Below, in pieces: positions 17,781 through 26,538 of a stretch of DNA of 64,000 nucleotides. A program made the translations under genes and the position numbers. The first letter of the stretch is position 1; every line of letters begins with the position of its first letter. Origin of the DNA: Armatimonadota bacterium (GTDB lineage Bacteria; Armatimonadota; Armatimonadia; Armatimonadales; Armatimonadaceae); the NCBI GenBank assembly GCA_026392155.1, contig JAPLCP010000079.1, positions 1-64,000 of the forward strand, in the 5' to 3' direction. The notes under the pieces are model-generated. The model searched no databases. It saw only the letters and a program-made list of their open reading frames with translations, and had not been told where the DNA came from.

Positions 17781-18227
17781 TGTCGGGGTGCGGGCCACGA
17801 GGAGCCCGAGAGCTGCCCCGACCAAGACATCATGGGGGTAGTGGCGCTTCAGGCTGACCCGGCTATCGCTGATCAGGGCGGCTCCCAGGTACCAGAGAGC
17901 CGCCTCGGTCTTGGTGTGCGCCTTGCTGGCCGCAAGCCCCGCAATCGTGAACGCCGCCGCCGCGTGCCCACTGGGAAAGCTGTCAGACGTGGTGCCATCC
18001 GGGCGTCGCTCGTGGGTGAGATACTTCAGGCTCGTGACAATCACCGTGCTGGTTACCAATGCCCGTGCTCGCTCCCGTGAGTCGCGCTGCATAAGTCCCG
18101 CGGCCAGAAACGCGATATTGCCCTCATGGGAGAAAAACTTCGCCTGAGGATGGTTCAAAAGCCCCGTCTGAGCGGAGGCGGGCACCAGGAAAATGACGAG
18201 CGCCCAGAGGGTTAAAAGGATTCTCAT
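17763..18227 (-). CDS. PAP2-family phosphatase, secreted or membrane-bound
   Basis: The ATG at 18227 gives a signal peptide (MRILLTLWALVIFLVPASAQ) and 154 residues; the longer ORF start lies inside the tRNA gene and is rejected. All three phosphatase motifs are visible: KYLTHERRP, PSGHAAAAF, and SRVSLKRHYPHDVLVGA. By family it hydrolyses lipid phosphates such as undecaprenyl diphosphate or phosphatidate at the outer face. It is short and has few membrane segments. It converges with cimA, overlapping it by 18 bp. Confidence 0.85.
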   Translation of the reverse strand: MRILLTLWALVIFLVPASAQTGLLNHPQAKFFSHEGNIAFLAAGLMQRDSRERARALVTSTVIVTSLKYLTHERRPDGTTSDSFPSGHAAAAFTIAGLAASKAHTKTEAALWYLGAALISDSRVSLKRHYPHDVLVGAALGLLVARTPTLRVRF

Positions 18228-18287
18228 GGCCTCAGTATCCCCTATCTTGGCAAATCTCACAAAAGGCGGTAGAATTGATCCTGTTCT

Positions 18288-18375
18288 GGAGTGGTGTCCG
18301 AGTTGGTCGAAGGAGCACGATTGGAAATCGTGTAGGCTGTCAAAGGTCTCGTGGGTTCGAATCCCACTCACTCCG
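18288..18375 (+). tRNA. tRNA-Ser (anticodon GGA)
   Basis: An 88-nt type II tRNA folds with acceptor GGAGTGG / TCACTCC and discriminator G, anticodon stem CACGATT-GGA-AATCGTG, a long variable arm, and T arm GTGGG-TTCGAAT-CCCAC. The CCA end is not encoded. It lies between a divergent PAP2 gene and a co-directional PIG-L gene whose ORF-track version runs through it. Confidence 0.95.
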
Positions 18376-18414
18376 CTCTCTATTTTTGTCGTTTTTCATG
18401 GAGGTTCTGCACGA

Positions 18415-19797
18415 TTGCGACACATTCACTGGAGAGATACGATTCAGGCGGTTCAAAGCTGGCCCCGCTGGAAGCGCTATGTCTTAATTGCAACCCTCTC
18501 TCCGGCTCTCCTCATCGGGCTGATCTCGATTGGCTTTTATGGCAATCTTCACTTGATTGCCCATGCAAAGTCTAACGTCGCCCTTCCGGTGCTTCCGGTT
18601 CCCACAAATCCGCAGCGCCTTCTAATCGTTGCACCGCACTGTGACGATGAGACTCTTGGGGCCGGGGGGCTGATCGCTCAAGCGCGCAAAAAGGGAACTC
18701 CTGTCCATGTCGTCTTTCTCACCAATGGCGATGCCTTTCCCGCCGCTTGCGCCCTTGTCGCACGTCGAGTTCCGCCCCAGGCCCACGACTATGTCCACCT
18801 CGGGGAGCTACGCCAGAAAGAGGCCCTCGCCGCACTACGCCAGCTTGGGGTGGAGCAAAAAGAGGTCACGTTTTTAGGCTACCCCGACCAAGGTCTCCGC
18901 GCGCTCTGGGAGACCAACTGGCTCCCTAATAAGCCGTTTCGTTCCCGGTTTACCCAGCGCAGCTCCACGCCACGCGGGCCGTACTGCGGCCAGAATGTTA
19001 CGAGAGACCTGACGGCGCTTCTGGAGTCCTTTAGGCCGACGGATGTCTACGTGACGCATCCCGCAGACGATCACGCCGATCATAGTATGGCCGCGGCCTT
19101 CACGGAAGCAGCCGTCACCAACCTGCCCCCAACATCACCAAATCCACAGCTTCACTACTACATTGTCCATCGGGGAGACTGGCCACTGCCACAAGGCTAC
19201 TCTCCACAAGACCCTCTCCTTCCGCCTGCAGGCTTCTCTAAAGCCGACACCCACTGGCAAACACTCCCCCTAGGCACAGAGGCCCAAAAAGCTAAGACAA
19301 GCGCACTGAACCGGTATAGTTCTCAGCTAGAGCTATGTGGTCGCCAGCTCCGATCATTTTTGAGAGAGAATGAGATTTTTGGACAGCTCACGGCTCCCCA
19401 ACTTCACACGGAACACCCCGCAAAAATTCGGGATGCTCAGGGCGATGACGTGGTGCGCTTCGCAAACCCCGGCAGCGATATTACCCAGCTCGCCGCGACA
19501 GTGGAAGGAGAGCTACTCAAGGTGACCATGGAGCTACGCGGAACCACCAACCCTGGCATTCGCTATGGCCTTCGTGCACGCAGCAGCACGGGAGCCTTCG
19601 TGGCACGAACGTTGCACTCTCCCACCTTGCCGCCACCGAGCAGTCGCACTCTCTCCTGCACGATCCCGCTTGCACAGCTTGGGATAGAGCAGCGCACAGC
19701 AAGTACACTCTGGCTCTCTGCGGACACAGGAATGACTTCACGCTACATTGTGGATCAGACGGGCTACCGAGAGTTTCACCTCAGCCCCACTCCATAG
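18415..19797 (+). CDS. PIG-L family deacetylase, membrane-anchored
   Basis: The ORF as listed starts upstream of the tRNA; the likely start is TTG 18415, preceded by GGAGG 10 bp upstream. The 460-residue protein has one N-terminal membrane segment (LIATLSPALLIGLISIGFYG) and then a PIG-L domain from about residue 60: LLIVAPHCDDETLGAGGLI and HPADDHADHS, the Zn-binding residues. Family members deacetylate N-acetylglucosamine-type sugars on lipids or small thiols. The last 110 residues form an extra domain of unknown role. It overlaps or nearly touches the next membrane gene. Confidence 0.8.
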   Translation: MRHIHWRDTIQAVQSWPRWKRYVLIATLSPALLIGLISIGFYGNLHLIAHAKSNVALPVLPVPTNPQRLLIVAPHCDDETLGAGGLIAQARKKGTPVHVVFLTNGDAFPAACALVARRVPPQAHDYVHLGELRQKEALAALRQLGVEQKEVTFLGYPDQGLRALWETNWLPNKPFRSRFTQRSSTPRGPYCGQNVTRDLTALLESFRPTDVYVTHPADDHADHSMAAAFTEAAVTNLPPTSPNPQLHYYIVHRGDWPLPQGYSPQDPLLPPAGFSKADTHWQTLPLGTEAQKAKTSALNRYSSQLELCGRQLRSFLRENEIFGQLTAPQLHTEHPAKIRDAQGDDVVRFANPGSDITQLAATVEGELLKVTMELRGTTNPGIRYGLRARSSTGAFVARTLHSPTLPPPSSRTLSCTIPLAQLGIEQRTASTLWLSADTGMTSRYIVDQTGYREFHLSPTP

Positions 19798-19819
19798 CGT
19801 CGGAGACGGTGCGAAAATA

Positions 19820-20221
19820 TTGGACGATGACAAGAAGGATACTCCCTCTGTGACTCAGGCAGAAATTCTGGATGCAGTTGCGCAGCGCCGCAACGACCTA
19901 CGACTCCTCTTTCGTGGACCGCTCGTTCTCCGGCGTGCCGCCGAGAAAGAGGCACTGTTACTGGCCGTGATCTGCATGGCAGATATGTTCACCACCCTCT
20001 ACTGGGTGACCATGGGCCATGCGGTCGAGGCGAATCACTTACTCGCTTGGACATTTAATGTTCACCCGGTGACGTTTGTGCTCGTCAAGTCCATTTCGTG
20101 TATGCCCGCCGTGCTACTTGCCCCACTGCTTGCCCGCCGCCACAAAAACTTCACGGTCTGGCTGCTGCGCATTATTATTGCGGTCTACGTGCTCACCTAC
20201 TTCAAGCTCGCACAGTTCTAA
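19820..20221 (+). CDS. Small membrane protein (DUF5658-like)
   Basis: After a charged N-terminus, about three hydrophobic segments follow (LLLAVICMADMFTTLYWVTMG, then FVLVKSISCMPAVLLAPLLA, then LLRIIIAVYVLTYF). The ADMFTT-YW and A-E-N-L arrangement fits small DUF5658-like membrane proteins of unknown role. The start is uncertain: TTG 19820 is proposed, since the ATG at 19748 lies inside the PIG-L gene. Its closeness to PIG-L suggests co-transcription. Confidence 0.6.
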   Translation: MDDDKKDTPSVTQAEILDAVAQRRNDLRLLFRGPLVLRRAAEKEALLLAVICMADMFTTLYWVTMGHAVEANHLLAWTFNVHPVTFVLVKSISCMPAVLLAPLLARRHKNFTVWLLRIIIAVYVLTYFKLAQF

Positions 20222-20225
20222 TACT

Positions 20226-21755
20226 CTAGTTTCCGACCGTAACGGTCTTCCGGTTAAGAACAAAAACACGACGCGGAGTGGTGGCCAAGACTGCTCCGCT
20301 AGAGTCCATCGCCTCAACCTCGATAAAGTACTCGCCGTCGGCAAGGCGCGTGGTGTCCCACGTGATGATAAAGGGCGCGAAGTTCTTTAGCGCCTTGATC
20401 TTGCCATCTACCGTGAGGCGCACAAACGCGACGCGGGTCGGATCTGTCAGGGTGGGGTTGATCGTCACCACACCACTCACCATCGGCGTTTTATTGGTCT
20501 TGGCCTCCGCCAGGCGCACGCTTCTGTAGCGCTCCAGTGTCGTCTCGACCACGAGCTTCATGGTCTCCACAGTAGGTTGAGGCAAGCGCAGCCGGAGCGC
20601 TGTCACGCCTCGGCTCGCGGTTCGCGGGCTCCCTGCCGCTTTCCAGAGATCGTTAAGGCCATCCGCTATGAAGGCATCGAGCCGCACCCCGAGAACCGTT
20701 GGGAGTGGCTCCCAGTCTCCTCCATCTATTTGGCAGTCAACCAGAGCACTCTCGCCAAATAGGCCAATATGGTTCAAAAAGAGTGGTGCCGTCCCTTCCA
20801 GGTCTTTGCGACGCGGAGTGGGCCTGCCATCCACTCCCACCGTACCAAGGAGAAGCATCATCGGAGCCCCATGCTCTTCGGTACGACCATTGTGCCAGAC
20901 CGGCGAGATCTGAAAGCCTCCACGCCGCTCCTTGCCTTCGCCTTCGGGCGAGCGCGCGTCAATGGGAGCCGTTGAGACCGTGATCACGCCGGTGTGTGCC
21001 GTGTTGATCCGCCCCACACCCGTGTAGCTTGTCCCATCGAAGCGCCCCACCCCTTGCACCGGCTTGACGACCTGTGTCAAGACGCGGCTCTCGCCACCCA
21101 TAAAAGTGCCGGTAACTTTCCCACCAAGCTTATTTTCGATCACCAGCTCCGAGAGGCGCTTGGTGGGGACGCGTACCAGAATCACCAGCACTTCTCCTTG
21201 ACCGTACGGCTTGAAGTCTTCGGGCAAGGGAACTAGCTTGCCCGTGCGCGACTCTGTGTAGACCATGTTGCCTGGCAACGGCGCGAGCTCCCGAAAGATG
21301 GACGTGCCTGCGGGAATATCGGTCTTCATGCCCACCGTGCCGGCTCGGTGCCCCCCGTAGCCGTAGTTGGCTTTATCTCCCGAGAGCTCTTTGGGGGAGA
21401 TTCCCAGCACCAAAGGCGCATGAAGCTGAGGATCTTCGCCGGAGACACGAATACGGAGCCCGTGCACCGCGACGGCAGCCACGGAGCCACGAGGGGCGTA
21501 CTCCGCTGCGATATAGCCTTCACTTGCCCCTGTGCTTGGCTGGGTCACCCGCCCCACCACGGACCACGTATCGCCTTCATTGGTCGAAACTTGAATGGTG
21601 CCCAAGCGACGGTTCACAATGCGAATCCTATGCAGCTCCACCATGTTATCACTCGCAGGCTCAGGCTTGGGAGTGTCCTCTTGAGCGGCGGCAATCGCGG
21701 GGGGCGTCAGTGCTCCAAAGGCAAGGGTAGTCAGAAAGTGTCTGCGGGTAAACAT
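20226..21755 (-). CDS. Secreted protein with Tat-type signal and Ig-like C-terminus, function unknown
   Basis: The 509-residue protein starts MFTRRHFLTTLAFGALTPPAIAAA, a twin-arginine-type signal. The body is beta-rich with many short strands and no catalytic motif that I recognise. Residues 415-500 (VSGVVTINPTLTDPTRVAFVRLTVDG, then WDTTRLADGEYFIEVEAMDSSG) look like a bacterial Ig-like (Big_17-type) domain often attached to secreted enzymes. It converges with the DUF5658-like gene, 4 bp apart. Confidence 0.65.
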   Translation of the reverse strand: MFTRRHFLTTLAFGALTPPAIAAAQEDTPKPEPASDNMVELHRIRIVNRRLGTIQVSTNEGDTWSVVGRVTQPSTGASEGYIAAEYAPRGSVAAVAVHGLRIRVSGEDPQLHAPLVLGISPKELSGDKANYGYGGHRAGTVGMKTDIPAGTSIFRELAPLPGNMVYTESRTGKLVPLPEDFKPYGQGEVLVILVRVPTKRLSELVIENKLGGKVTGTFMGGESRVLTQVVKPVQGVGRFDGTSYTGVGRINTAHTGVITVSTAPIDARSPEGEGKERRGGFQISPVWHNGRTEEHGAPMMLLLGTVGVDGRPTPRRKDLEGTAPLFLNHIGLFGESALVDCQIDGGDWEPLPTVLGVRLDAFIADGLNDLWKAAGSPRTASRGVTALRLRLPQPTVETMKLVVETTLERYRSVRLAEAKTNKTPMVSGVVTINPTLTDPTRVAFVRLTVDGKIKALKNFAPFIITWDTTRLADGEYFIEVEAMDSSGAVLATTPRRVFVLNRKTVTVGN

Positions 21756-21765
21756 GGCACGAGTA

Positions 21766-21944
21766 TTATATCGCCCTCTTTGCTGGAGAGAGGCGATCGA
21801 GTTCTGCCTTGAGGCGTGTGATTTCTTCCTCAGCCGCCTGACGCCTACTGGCTTCTTCGGCGATGCAGGTCGGTTTCTGCCATAGGTTTTCCATCAGACG
21901 TAGGATAAACGACACGCCGTGCAGGCTTGATAGAAGTCAGGGTG
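21766..21944 (-). pseudogene. Uma2-family nuclease relic lacking its core
   Basis: On the minus strand the sequence reads SIKPARRVVYPTSDGKPMAE, a typical N-terminus of Uma2 (DUF820) PD-(D/E)XK proteins. After a frame change it jumps directly to AEEASRRQAAEEEITRLKAE and LDRLSPAKRAI, stop, the typical C-terminal coiled coil of the same family. The whole nuclease core of about 150 residues is gone. No usable ATG start remains. Confidence 0.65.
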
Positions 21945-21969
21945 GCGGACGTGGAGATATAATACCGCC

Positions 21970-23874
21970 ATGTGGCTCCCGATTCCCATTCTTGCACTCA
22001 CTCAGACAGATGTTGCCGAGCTTAAAGCGCTGCTCGCGTCCGCTCCGCAAGCGTCTGAGTTTCCCAATGCGGCAAAGGCGACTCTGCTGGACCTTGCCGA
22101 TATCACGGTTCGCCCGGATGGCTCCGCTAAGATCGTCACGCGGCAGGCGATTAAGATTCTCAACCAGCGCGGACGGGAGCAAGAGGCGGAGATCAAGATC
22201 CCCTACAACGGGAGCTACGAGACCGTAAAACTCATCCGTGCCCGAACACTTCGGCCCAATGGAGTTGTTGTCGAGGTCAAGCCGACCGAGGTGCGAAGCG
22301 GTGCCGCCAGCGAGGGCTACGACGATGCCAAGGTCCTCTCGTTCTCCATGCCTGCCGTCGAGCCGGGCTGCCTGATTGAGTATGAGTATGTCACCGAGCA
22401 GAAGACCTCGCCCCTGCCTGGGCACTTCTGGTTCCAGTGGTACTTCCAGGGCGGCTTCGATCCCGTCCAGCACACCCGCCTGCGCATCACCGTTCCGTCC
22501 ACACTCAAGCTCGCCCGCAAGCTTCGCAATAGCGCCATCGAGCCGACCATCCGTACGGCGCCCGATAGTAAGAGCGTGGTCTACACCTGGGAACAAAAAA
22601 ACGTCGCGCCCCTCAATATCGAGCCCCTCATGCCTCCGGCAGAGCGCCAGCTTCCCAAGCTGACCGTCTCCACCGTGCCTAGCTGGCAGAGTGTCGCAGA
22701 CTGGTACACCAAGCTTGCACGTGCAGCGAGCCAAGGCGACCCCACCGTGACCGCGATGGCGCAAGAGCTCACCAAGAACTGCCGTACGGAGGAGGAGAAG
22801 GCGAGGGCGATCTTCTACTATGTTCAGGACAAGACCCGCTATGTCGCTATCGAGCTAGGCATCTCCGCCTACCAGCCCCGCCCGGCAAGCCGGACTCTGA
22901 CGGTCCAGTACGGCGACTGCAAAGACATGGCCACCCTGCTGGTGGCACTGCTACGGGCCGCTGGGATCACGGCGCACCCGGTCTTGCTTCAGGCGGGTGA
23001 GCCCTTCCCCCAGCAAGTCGAGCTGCCCTCACCCCATGCCTTCAACCACGCCATCTGTCAGGCTCAAGTGGGCGGAAAGACCTACTGGCTCGATGCCACG
23101 GCTCAGGTCTGTCGCTTTGGAGATATTCCTCAGGCAGATCGTGGGGTCGAAGTGCTGGTCATCAAAGACGGTAAAGCGGTCTTTGAGACCGTTCCCGAGG
23201 CGAGCCCAGCGGAGGCACTCAACCTCCAGCAAGCATCGGTTGTGCTGGACTCCGAAGGAGCGGCAATGGGAACCGTCCAGCTTTCTGGCACCGGCGACTA
23301 TGAGCTTAGTCTGCGCGCCAACCTGGTGGTTAAAAGCAACGATGAGCGCAAGAAATACGCCGAGGCACTTCTGGGCAGCATTGGCGTCAACCCGCGCATT
23401 GAGAGCCTTCAGCTCACGGATATCAGCAACCGGGACACCCCTCTGAGTATCTCCAGCAAGACTCGGTTTGCCAACTGGGCCACCGTCAGCGGGGACCTGC
23501 TTCTCTTCAAGGCGCGTCCCGACCAAGCGAGCCCCGCGTTTGCCTCGCCCTTTGTGGAAGACAATCGCCTCTACCCCATCTACCAGTCCGAGCCTCGCCT
23601 CATGCGTGCAAACCTTGAGGTGACGATCCCCGAGGGCTACAGCTATCTGTATATCCCCAAACCCATCTCAGGAGAGAGTGCTCTGGGTAGTTTCTCCCGA
23701 ACCGTGCAGCAAGAGGGGCGCAAGCTGACGATCTCCATTGAGGTACAAGACCGCCGAGCTACGGTCCCGGCAACGGAGTATCCGGCACTCCGCCAGTACA
23801 TCGATCGGTATCTTCGGATGTACGGTGAGCTAGTCATCGCGCGCAAAGACGCGGCAGCGCAGGTGATAAAATAA
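21970..23874 (+). CDS. DUF3857 / transglutaminase-like protein
   Basis: The 634-residue protein has a short hydrophobic start, a DUF3857 domain at about residues 40-200 ([20 protein letters not shown]), a transglutaminase-like domain at 250-350 with the triad Cys in [13 protein letters not shown], His in [11 protein letters not shown] and Asp in YWLDATA, and a C-terminal beta domain. Such proteins are exported in Bacteroidetes, Planctomycetes and relatives and may cleave or cross-link peptides; the substrate is unknown. It stands 8 bp before cysE, so the two may be co-transcribed. Confidence 0.8.
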   Translation: MWLPIPILALTQTDVAELKALLASAPQASEFPNAAKATLLDLADITVRPDGSAKIVTRQAIKILNQRGREQEAEIKIPYNGSYETVKLIRARTLRPNGVVVEVKPTEVRSGAASEGYDDAKVLSFSMPAVEPGCLIEYEYVTEQKTSPLPGHFWFQWYFQGGFDPVQHTRLRITVPSTLKLARKLRNSAIEPTIRTAPDSKSVVYTWEQKNVAPLNIEPLMPPAERQLPKLTVSTVPSWQSVADWYTKLARAASQGDPTVTAMAQELTKNCRTEEEKARAIFYYVQDKTRYVAIELGISAYQPRPASRTLTVQYGDCKDMATLLVALLRAAGITAHPVLLQAGEPFPQQVELPSPHAFNHAICQAQVGGKTYWLDATAQVCRFGDIPQADRGVEVLVIKDGKAVFETVPEASPAEALNLQQASVVLDSEGAAMGTVQLSGTGDYELSLRANLVVKSNDERKKYAEALLGSIGVNPRIESLQLTDISNRDTPLSISSKTRFANWATVSGDLLLFKARPDQASPAFASPFVEDNRLYPIYQSEPRLMRANLEVTIPEGYSYLYIPKPISGESALGSFSRTVQQEGRKLTISIEVQDRRATVPATEYPALRQYIDRYLRMYGELVIARKDAAAQVIK

Positions 23875-23881
23875 GCCCCGT

Positions 23882-24550
23882 ATGTTTGCCCGTCTCCGCG
23901 AGGATATCACCACGATTTTCGAGAAAGATCCCGCCGCGCGCAATCTTCTGGAAGTCTTTACCTACGCGGGACTCTGGGCGGTGCTCTATCATCGCTTAGC
24001 ACATCGGCTCTGGATACACAACCTCAAAACGGCGGCGCGCTGGGTCTCTCAGTGGTCGCGGTTTATGACAGGTGTGGAGATCCATCCGGGAGCAACGATT
24101 GGAAGGCGTTTTTTCATTGACCACGGCATGGGAGTTGTGATCGGGGAGACGGCCATTATCGGCGATGATGTGCTGATGTACCACAATGTCACTCTGGGAG
24201 GAACGAGCCTCTCCAAAACCAAGCGTCACCCCACGATAGAAAATGGCGTTCTTATTGGTATGGGAGCAAAGATTCTGGGTGACATCACGATTGGAGCCAA
24301 GGCCCGGATCGGGGCCAATGCCGTCGTGATTCGCGACGTCCCACCCGACTCCACGGCGGTGGGAATCCCCGCCCGCATCGTGGGACAGGAAAAAAACCTT
24401 GCTCTGGCTCCCGTGATGGATGCCGCCCTCAACGCTCCCGACCCTGCCGCGGAGGCATTGCGTCTTTTGCGTGAGGAGGTACAATTACTCCGACAACGTA
24501 TCTCCGCCATTGAGAGACACGAAGAGCCTGAAACTCAGTCCCTTTCCTAG
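23882..24550 (+). CDS. cysE: Serine O-acetyltransferase
   Basis: The 222-residue protein has the helical N-terminus and left-handed beta-helix of Cys[46 protein letters not shown] and [16 protein letters not shown]-type hexapeptides. It makes O-acetylserine from serine and acetyl-CoA, the carbon skeleton for cysteine. A C-terminal 35-residue tail is predicted helical ([20 protein letters not shown]). No cysK is present in the window. Confidence 0.93.
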   Translation: MFARLREDITTIFEKDPAARNLLEVFTYAGLWAVLYHRLAHRLWIHNLKTAARWVSQWSRFMTGVEIHPGATIGRRFFIDHGMGVVIGETAIIGDDVLMYHNVTLGGTSLSKTKRHPTIENGVLIGMGAKILGDITIGAKARIGANAVVIRDVPPDSTAVGIPARIVGQEKNLALAPVMDAALNAPDPAAEALRLLREEVQLLRQRISAIERHEEPETQSLS

Positions 24551-24575
24551 TCTCTAACCGCAACGAACAACTCGC

Positions 24576-25913
24576 ATGACAAGCTCAGAAACCAACAACG
24601 AATTTTCCGAATTTTCCGCAGAGTCACCGCGTCGCTCGCGCGGCTTTGTCCTTGGTCTCTCCACCGTGCTCGTTGCTCTTGGTGCTGCGGGAGCGGGTGC
24701 GGTGGTCAATTACTCCCATTCGCTCCCCGGTACAGACAGTATCGCGCCCGGCGTTCGAATTGGGGAGGCCGATGTCAGCGGGCTCTCAAGAGGCGACGCC
24801 GAAGAAAAGGCGCGTGTGTGGGCCAGAGAGCATCTGGCGAGAGCGGTTGTTCTCATGGCTCCTAAGTCGGAGAAGAAGTGGGCGATTACCCTCGGGGAGC
24901 TTGGTGGGCGCTTTGATCTGGAGCCTGCGGTCAATGCAGCGTGGCAGCTCGGCAAGGACGATAACTTTTTTGAGCGCCTCTACCACGGCAAGCGCGAGCG
25001 TAACATCACCTTGAACCCCGAGTTTAAGCTGAACCCCGCCAAGCTGGATACCTATCTGGGACGTGTTGCCAAAGCGGTTCGAAAGCCCGCTCAGAATGCG
25101 CGTGCCAAGATGGAGTCCGGGGGCGGTCTGTCGTTGGTCAAAAAAGAGGAAAAGGGAATTGAGCTCGATGTGGAAGCCACCAAAGCGGCGCTTCTTAGCG
25201 GTGGTATGGGCTCTCTCATTAGCGGCAAAACGACGACCATAATTGTCAGAGAAGAGCTGCCTAAAGTTACCGCGGAGGATCTTGGGAAGATGGGGACTCT
25301 GATGGGCTCCTACACGACAGACTATAGCGGCTCACCCCGTGCCCGTAAGACCAATGTCGCACTGGCAACCACAAAAATCAACGGGACGCTTCTTGGGCCA
25401 GGAGAAGTTTTCTCCTATAACGATATTGTCGGGCCACGCGAGTCGGAGCTTGGCTGGAAGATGGCCCATCAGTACCAGGATGGCTTGGTGGTGGACGGAG
25501 TCGGGGGCGGGGTGTGCCAGACCTCTACCACGCTCTACAATGCCGTGATCCGCGCGGACCTGAAGATTGTGGATCGCTCGAATCACTCCATGCCTGTTCG
25601 CTACGTCAGCGTGGGCTGCGACGCTGCTGTGGTCTATGGAGCCGTGGACTTTAAGTTCCAGAACTCGACCGACGGCCCTATCTTTATCGGGGGTAAGGCG
25701 GATGGAGACTCGCTCACCTACCGAATTTATGGCACCAAGCCTTCGGAACGTAAAGTTCTCTCCTTCTACGCAGGCTCACGTCGCTATAACTCCTCCGGGG
25801 GCTCATCGGTGACCAGCTACCGGAGAGTGCAACTTCCGGATGGCAGTATAGAAGTCGAAGTGATTGACTCCTCGTCATACCGGGCTCCCCGAGCAGTACC
25901 CCCAGGCCGGTAG
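24576..25913 (+). CDS. VanW-family protein, membrane-anchored
   Basis: Residues 20-45 hold one membrane segment, residues 55-230 a putative peptidoglycan-binding domain (GVRIGEADVSGLSRGDAEEK), and residues 245-385 the VanW domain with GEVFSYNDIVGPRESELGW and the GGGVCQTSTTLYNAVI motif. The latter with its conserved Cys is common in cell-envelope proteins. The role is unknown, though linked by context to peptidoglycan. It follows cysE by 25 bp and precedes a small secreted protein by 15 bp. Confidence 0.85.
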   Translation: MTSSETNNEFSEFSAESPRRSRGFVLGLSTVLVALGAAGAGAVVNYSHSLPGTDSIAPGVRIGEADVSGLSRGDAEEKARVWAREHLARAVVLMAPKSEKKWAITLGELGGRFDLEPAVNAAWQLGKDDNFFERLYHGKRERNITLNPEFKLNPAKLDTYLGRVAKAVRKPAQNARAKMESGGGLSLVKKEEKGIELDVEATKAALLSGGMGSLISGKTTTIIVREELPKVTAEDLGKMGTLMGSYTTDYSGSPRARKTNVALATTKINGTLLGPGEVFSYNDIVGPRESELGWKMAHQYQDGLVVDGVGGGVCQTSTTLYNAVIRADLKIVDRSNHSMPVRYVSVGCDAAVVYGAVDFKFQNSTDGPIFIGGKADGDSLTYRIYGTKPSERKVLSFYAGSRRYNSSGGSSVTSYRRVQLPDGSIEVEVIDSSSYRAPRAVPPGR

Positions 25914-25928
25914 TAGAAAGTTTTAGAG

Positions 25929-26369
25929 ATGAAATTGCCCCATACCCTCGCTTTTATTGCTCTTGGCATTGTCCTTGGGCAAGCCCCACCCGTCCGTGCC
26001 CAGCTGGATAAGACCATCAAGGCCGCCGCGATTCTTTTTGCCGTTGATCGCTTCGGCCCCGATATCAATACGTTCGTCAACGAAGTCACGCGCACCAAAG
26101 ACATCGGCGATGAGGCAGTGACCAAGGTCGTCCCGATTCTGACGGTGGGCAACGGCACCTACGCGGGAGCTGCACAGATCAACGGGCCACGCCGCCTCGT
26201 AGACACCGTTCGTGCCGTCGCGCAGATGGAGGGTGAGAAGCGCATTATCCAGCCTACCGTGCGCGTGCGCGGCCTGATTCCCATCTCGGATCGTGCTGTC
26301 AAGAGCCTCGAAACCCTCAAGCGCGTGCCCGGCGTCGGCGTCACCGCCACGCTGGAAGTGAAGCTGTAG
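25929..26369 (+). CDS. Small secreted protein, unknown function
   Basis: This 146-residue protein starts with a signal peptide (MKLPHTLAFIALGIVLGQAPPVRAQ). The mature part has regular alternating hydrophobic residues and two short repeats (VVPILTVGNGTYAG, VRVRGLIPISDRAV). No family is recognised. It ends just before the large palindrome at 26371, which may end its transcript. Confidence 0.6.
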   Translation: MKLPHTLAFIALGIVLGQAPPVRAQLDKTIKAAAILFAVDRFGPDINTFVNEVTRTKDIGDEAVTKVVPILTVGNGTYAGAAQINGPRRLVDTVRAVAQMEGEKRIIQPTVRVRGLIPISDRAVKSLETLKRVPGVGVTATLEVKL

Positions 26370-26370
26370 C

Positions 26371-26526
26371 CCTCCTCCGGGATACCCTCCTCCCCCTGCC
26401 CCTCCTCCCAATCCTGGGAGGAAGGGAATGGAGGGGAGCCAGCAATTCCTCGCAACCCCCCTCTTCCCAACCTGCCTCCGCAGGATTGGGAGGAGGGGCA
26501 GGGGGAGGAGGGTATCCCGGAGGAGG
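26371..26526. repeat. Large palindrome with perfect 46-bp arms
   Basis: Arm 1 (26371-26416) is the exact reverse complement of arm 2 (26481-26526), both dense in CCTCCTCC / GGAGGAGG. The 64-bp centre holds more of the same purine-rich motif (GGGAGGAAGGGAATGGAGGGG). It starts one base after the previous stop codon, and its right end GGAGGAGGGGGAGAAC doubles as the Shine-Dalgarno of the next gene. Confidence 0.95.
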
Positions 26527-26538
26527 GGGAGAACTTTT

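Noticed and set aside
18193-18414. N-terminal extension of the PIG-L protein
   Set aside because: It would translate through the tRNA-Ser gene.
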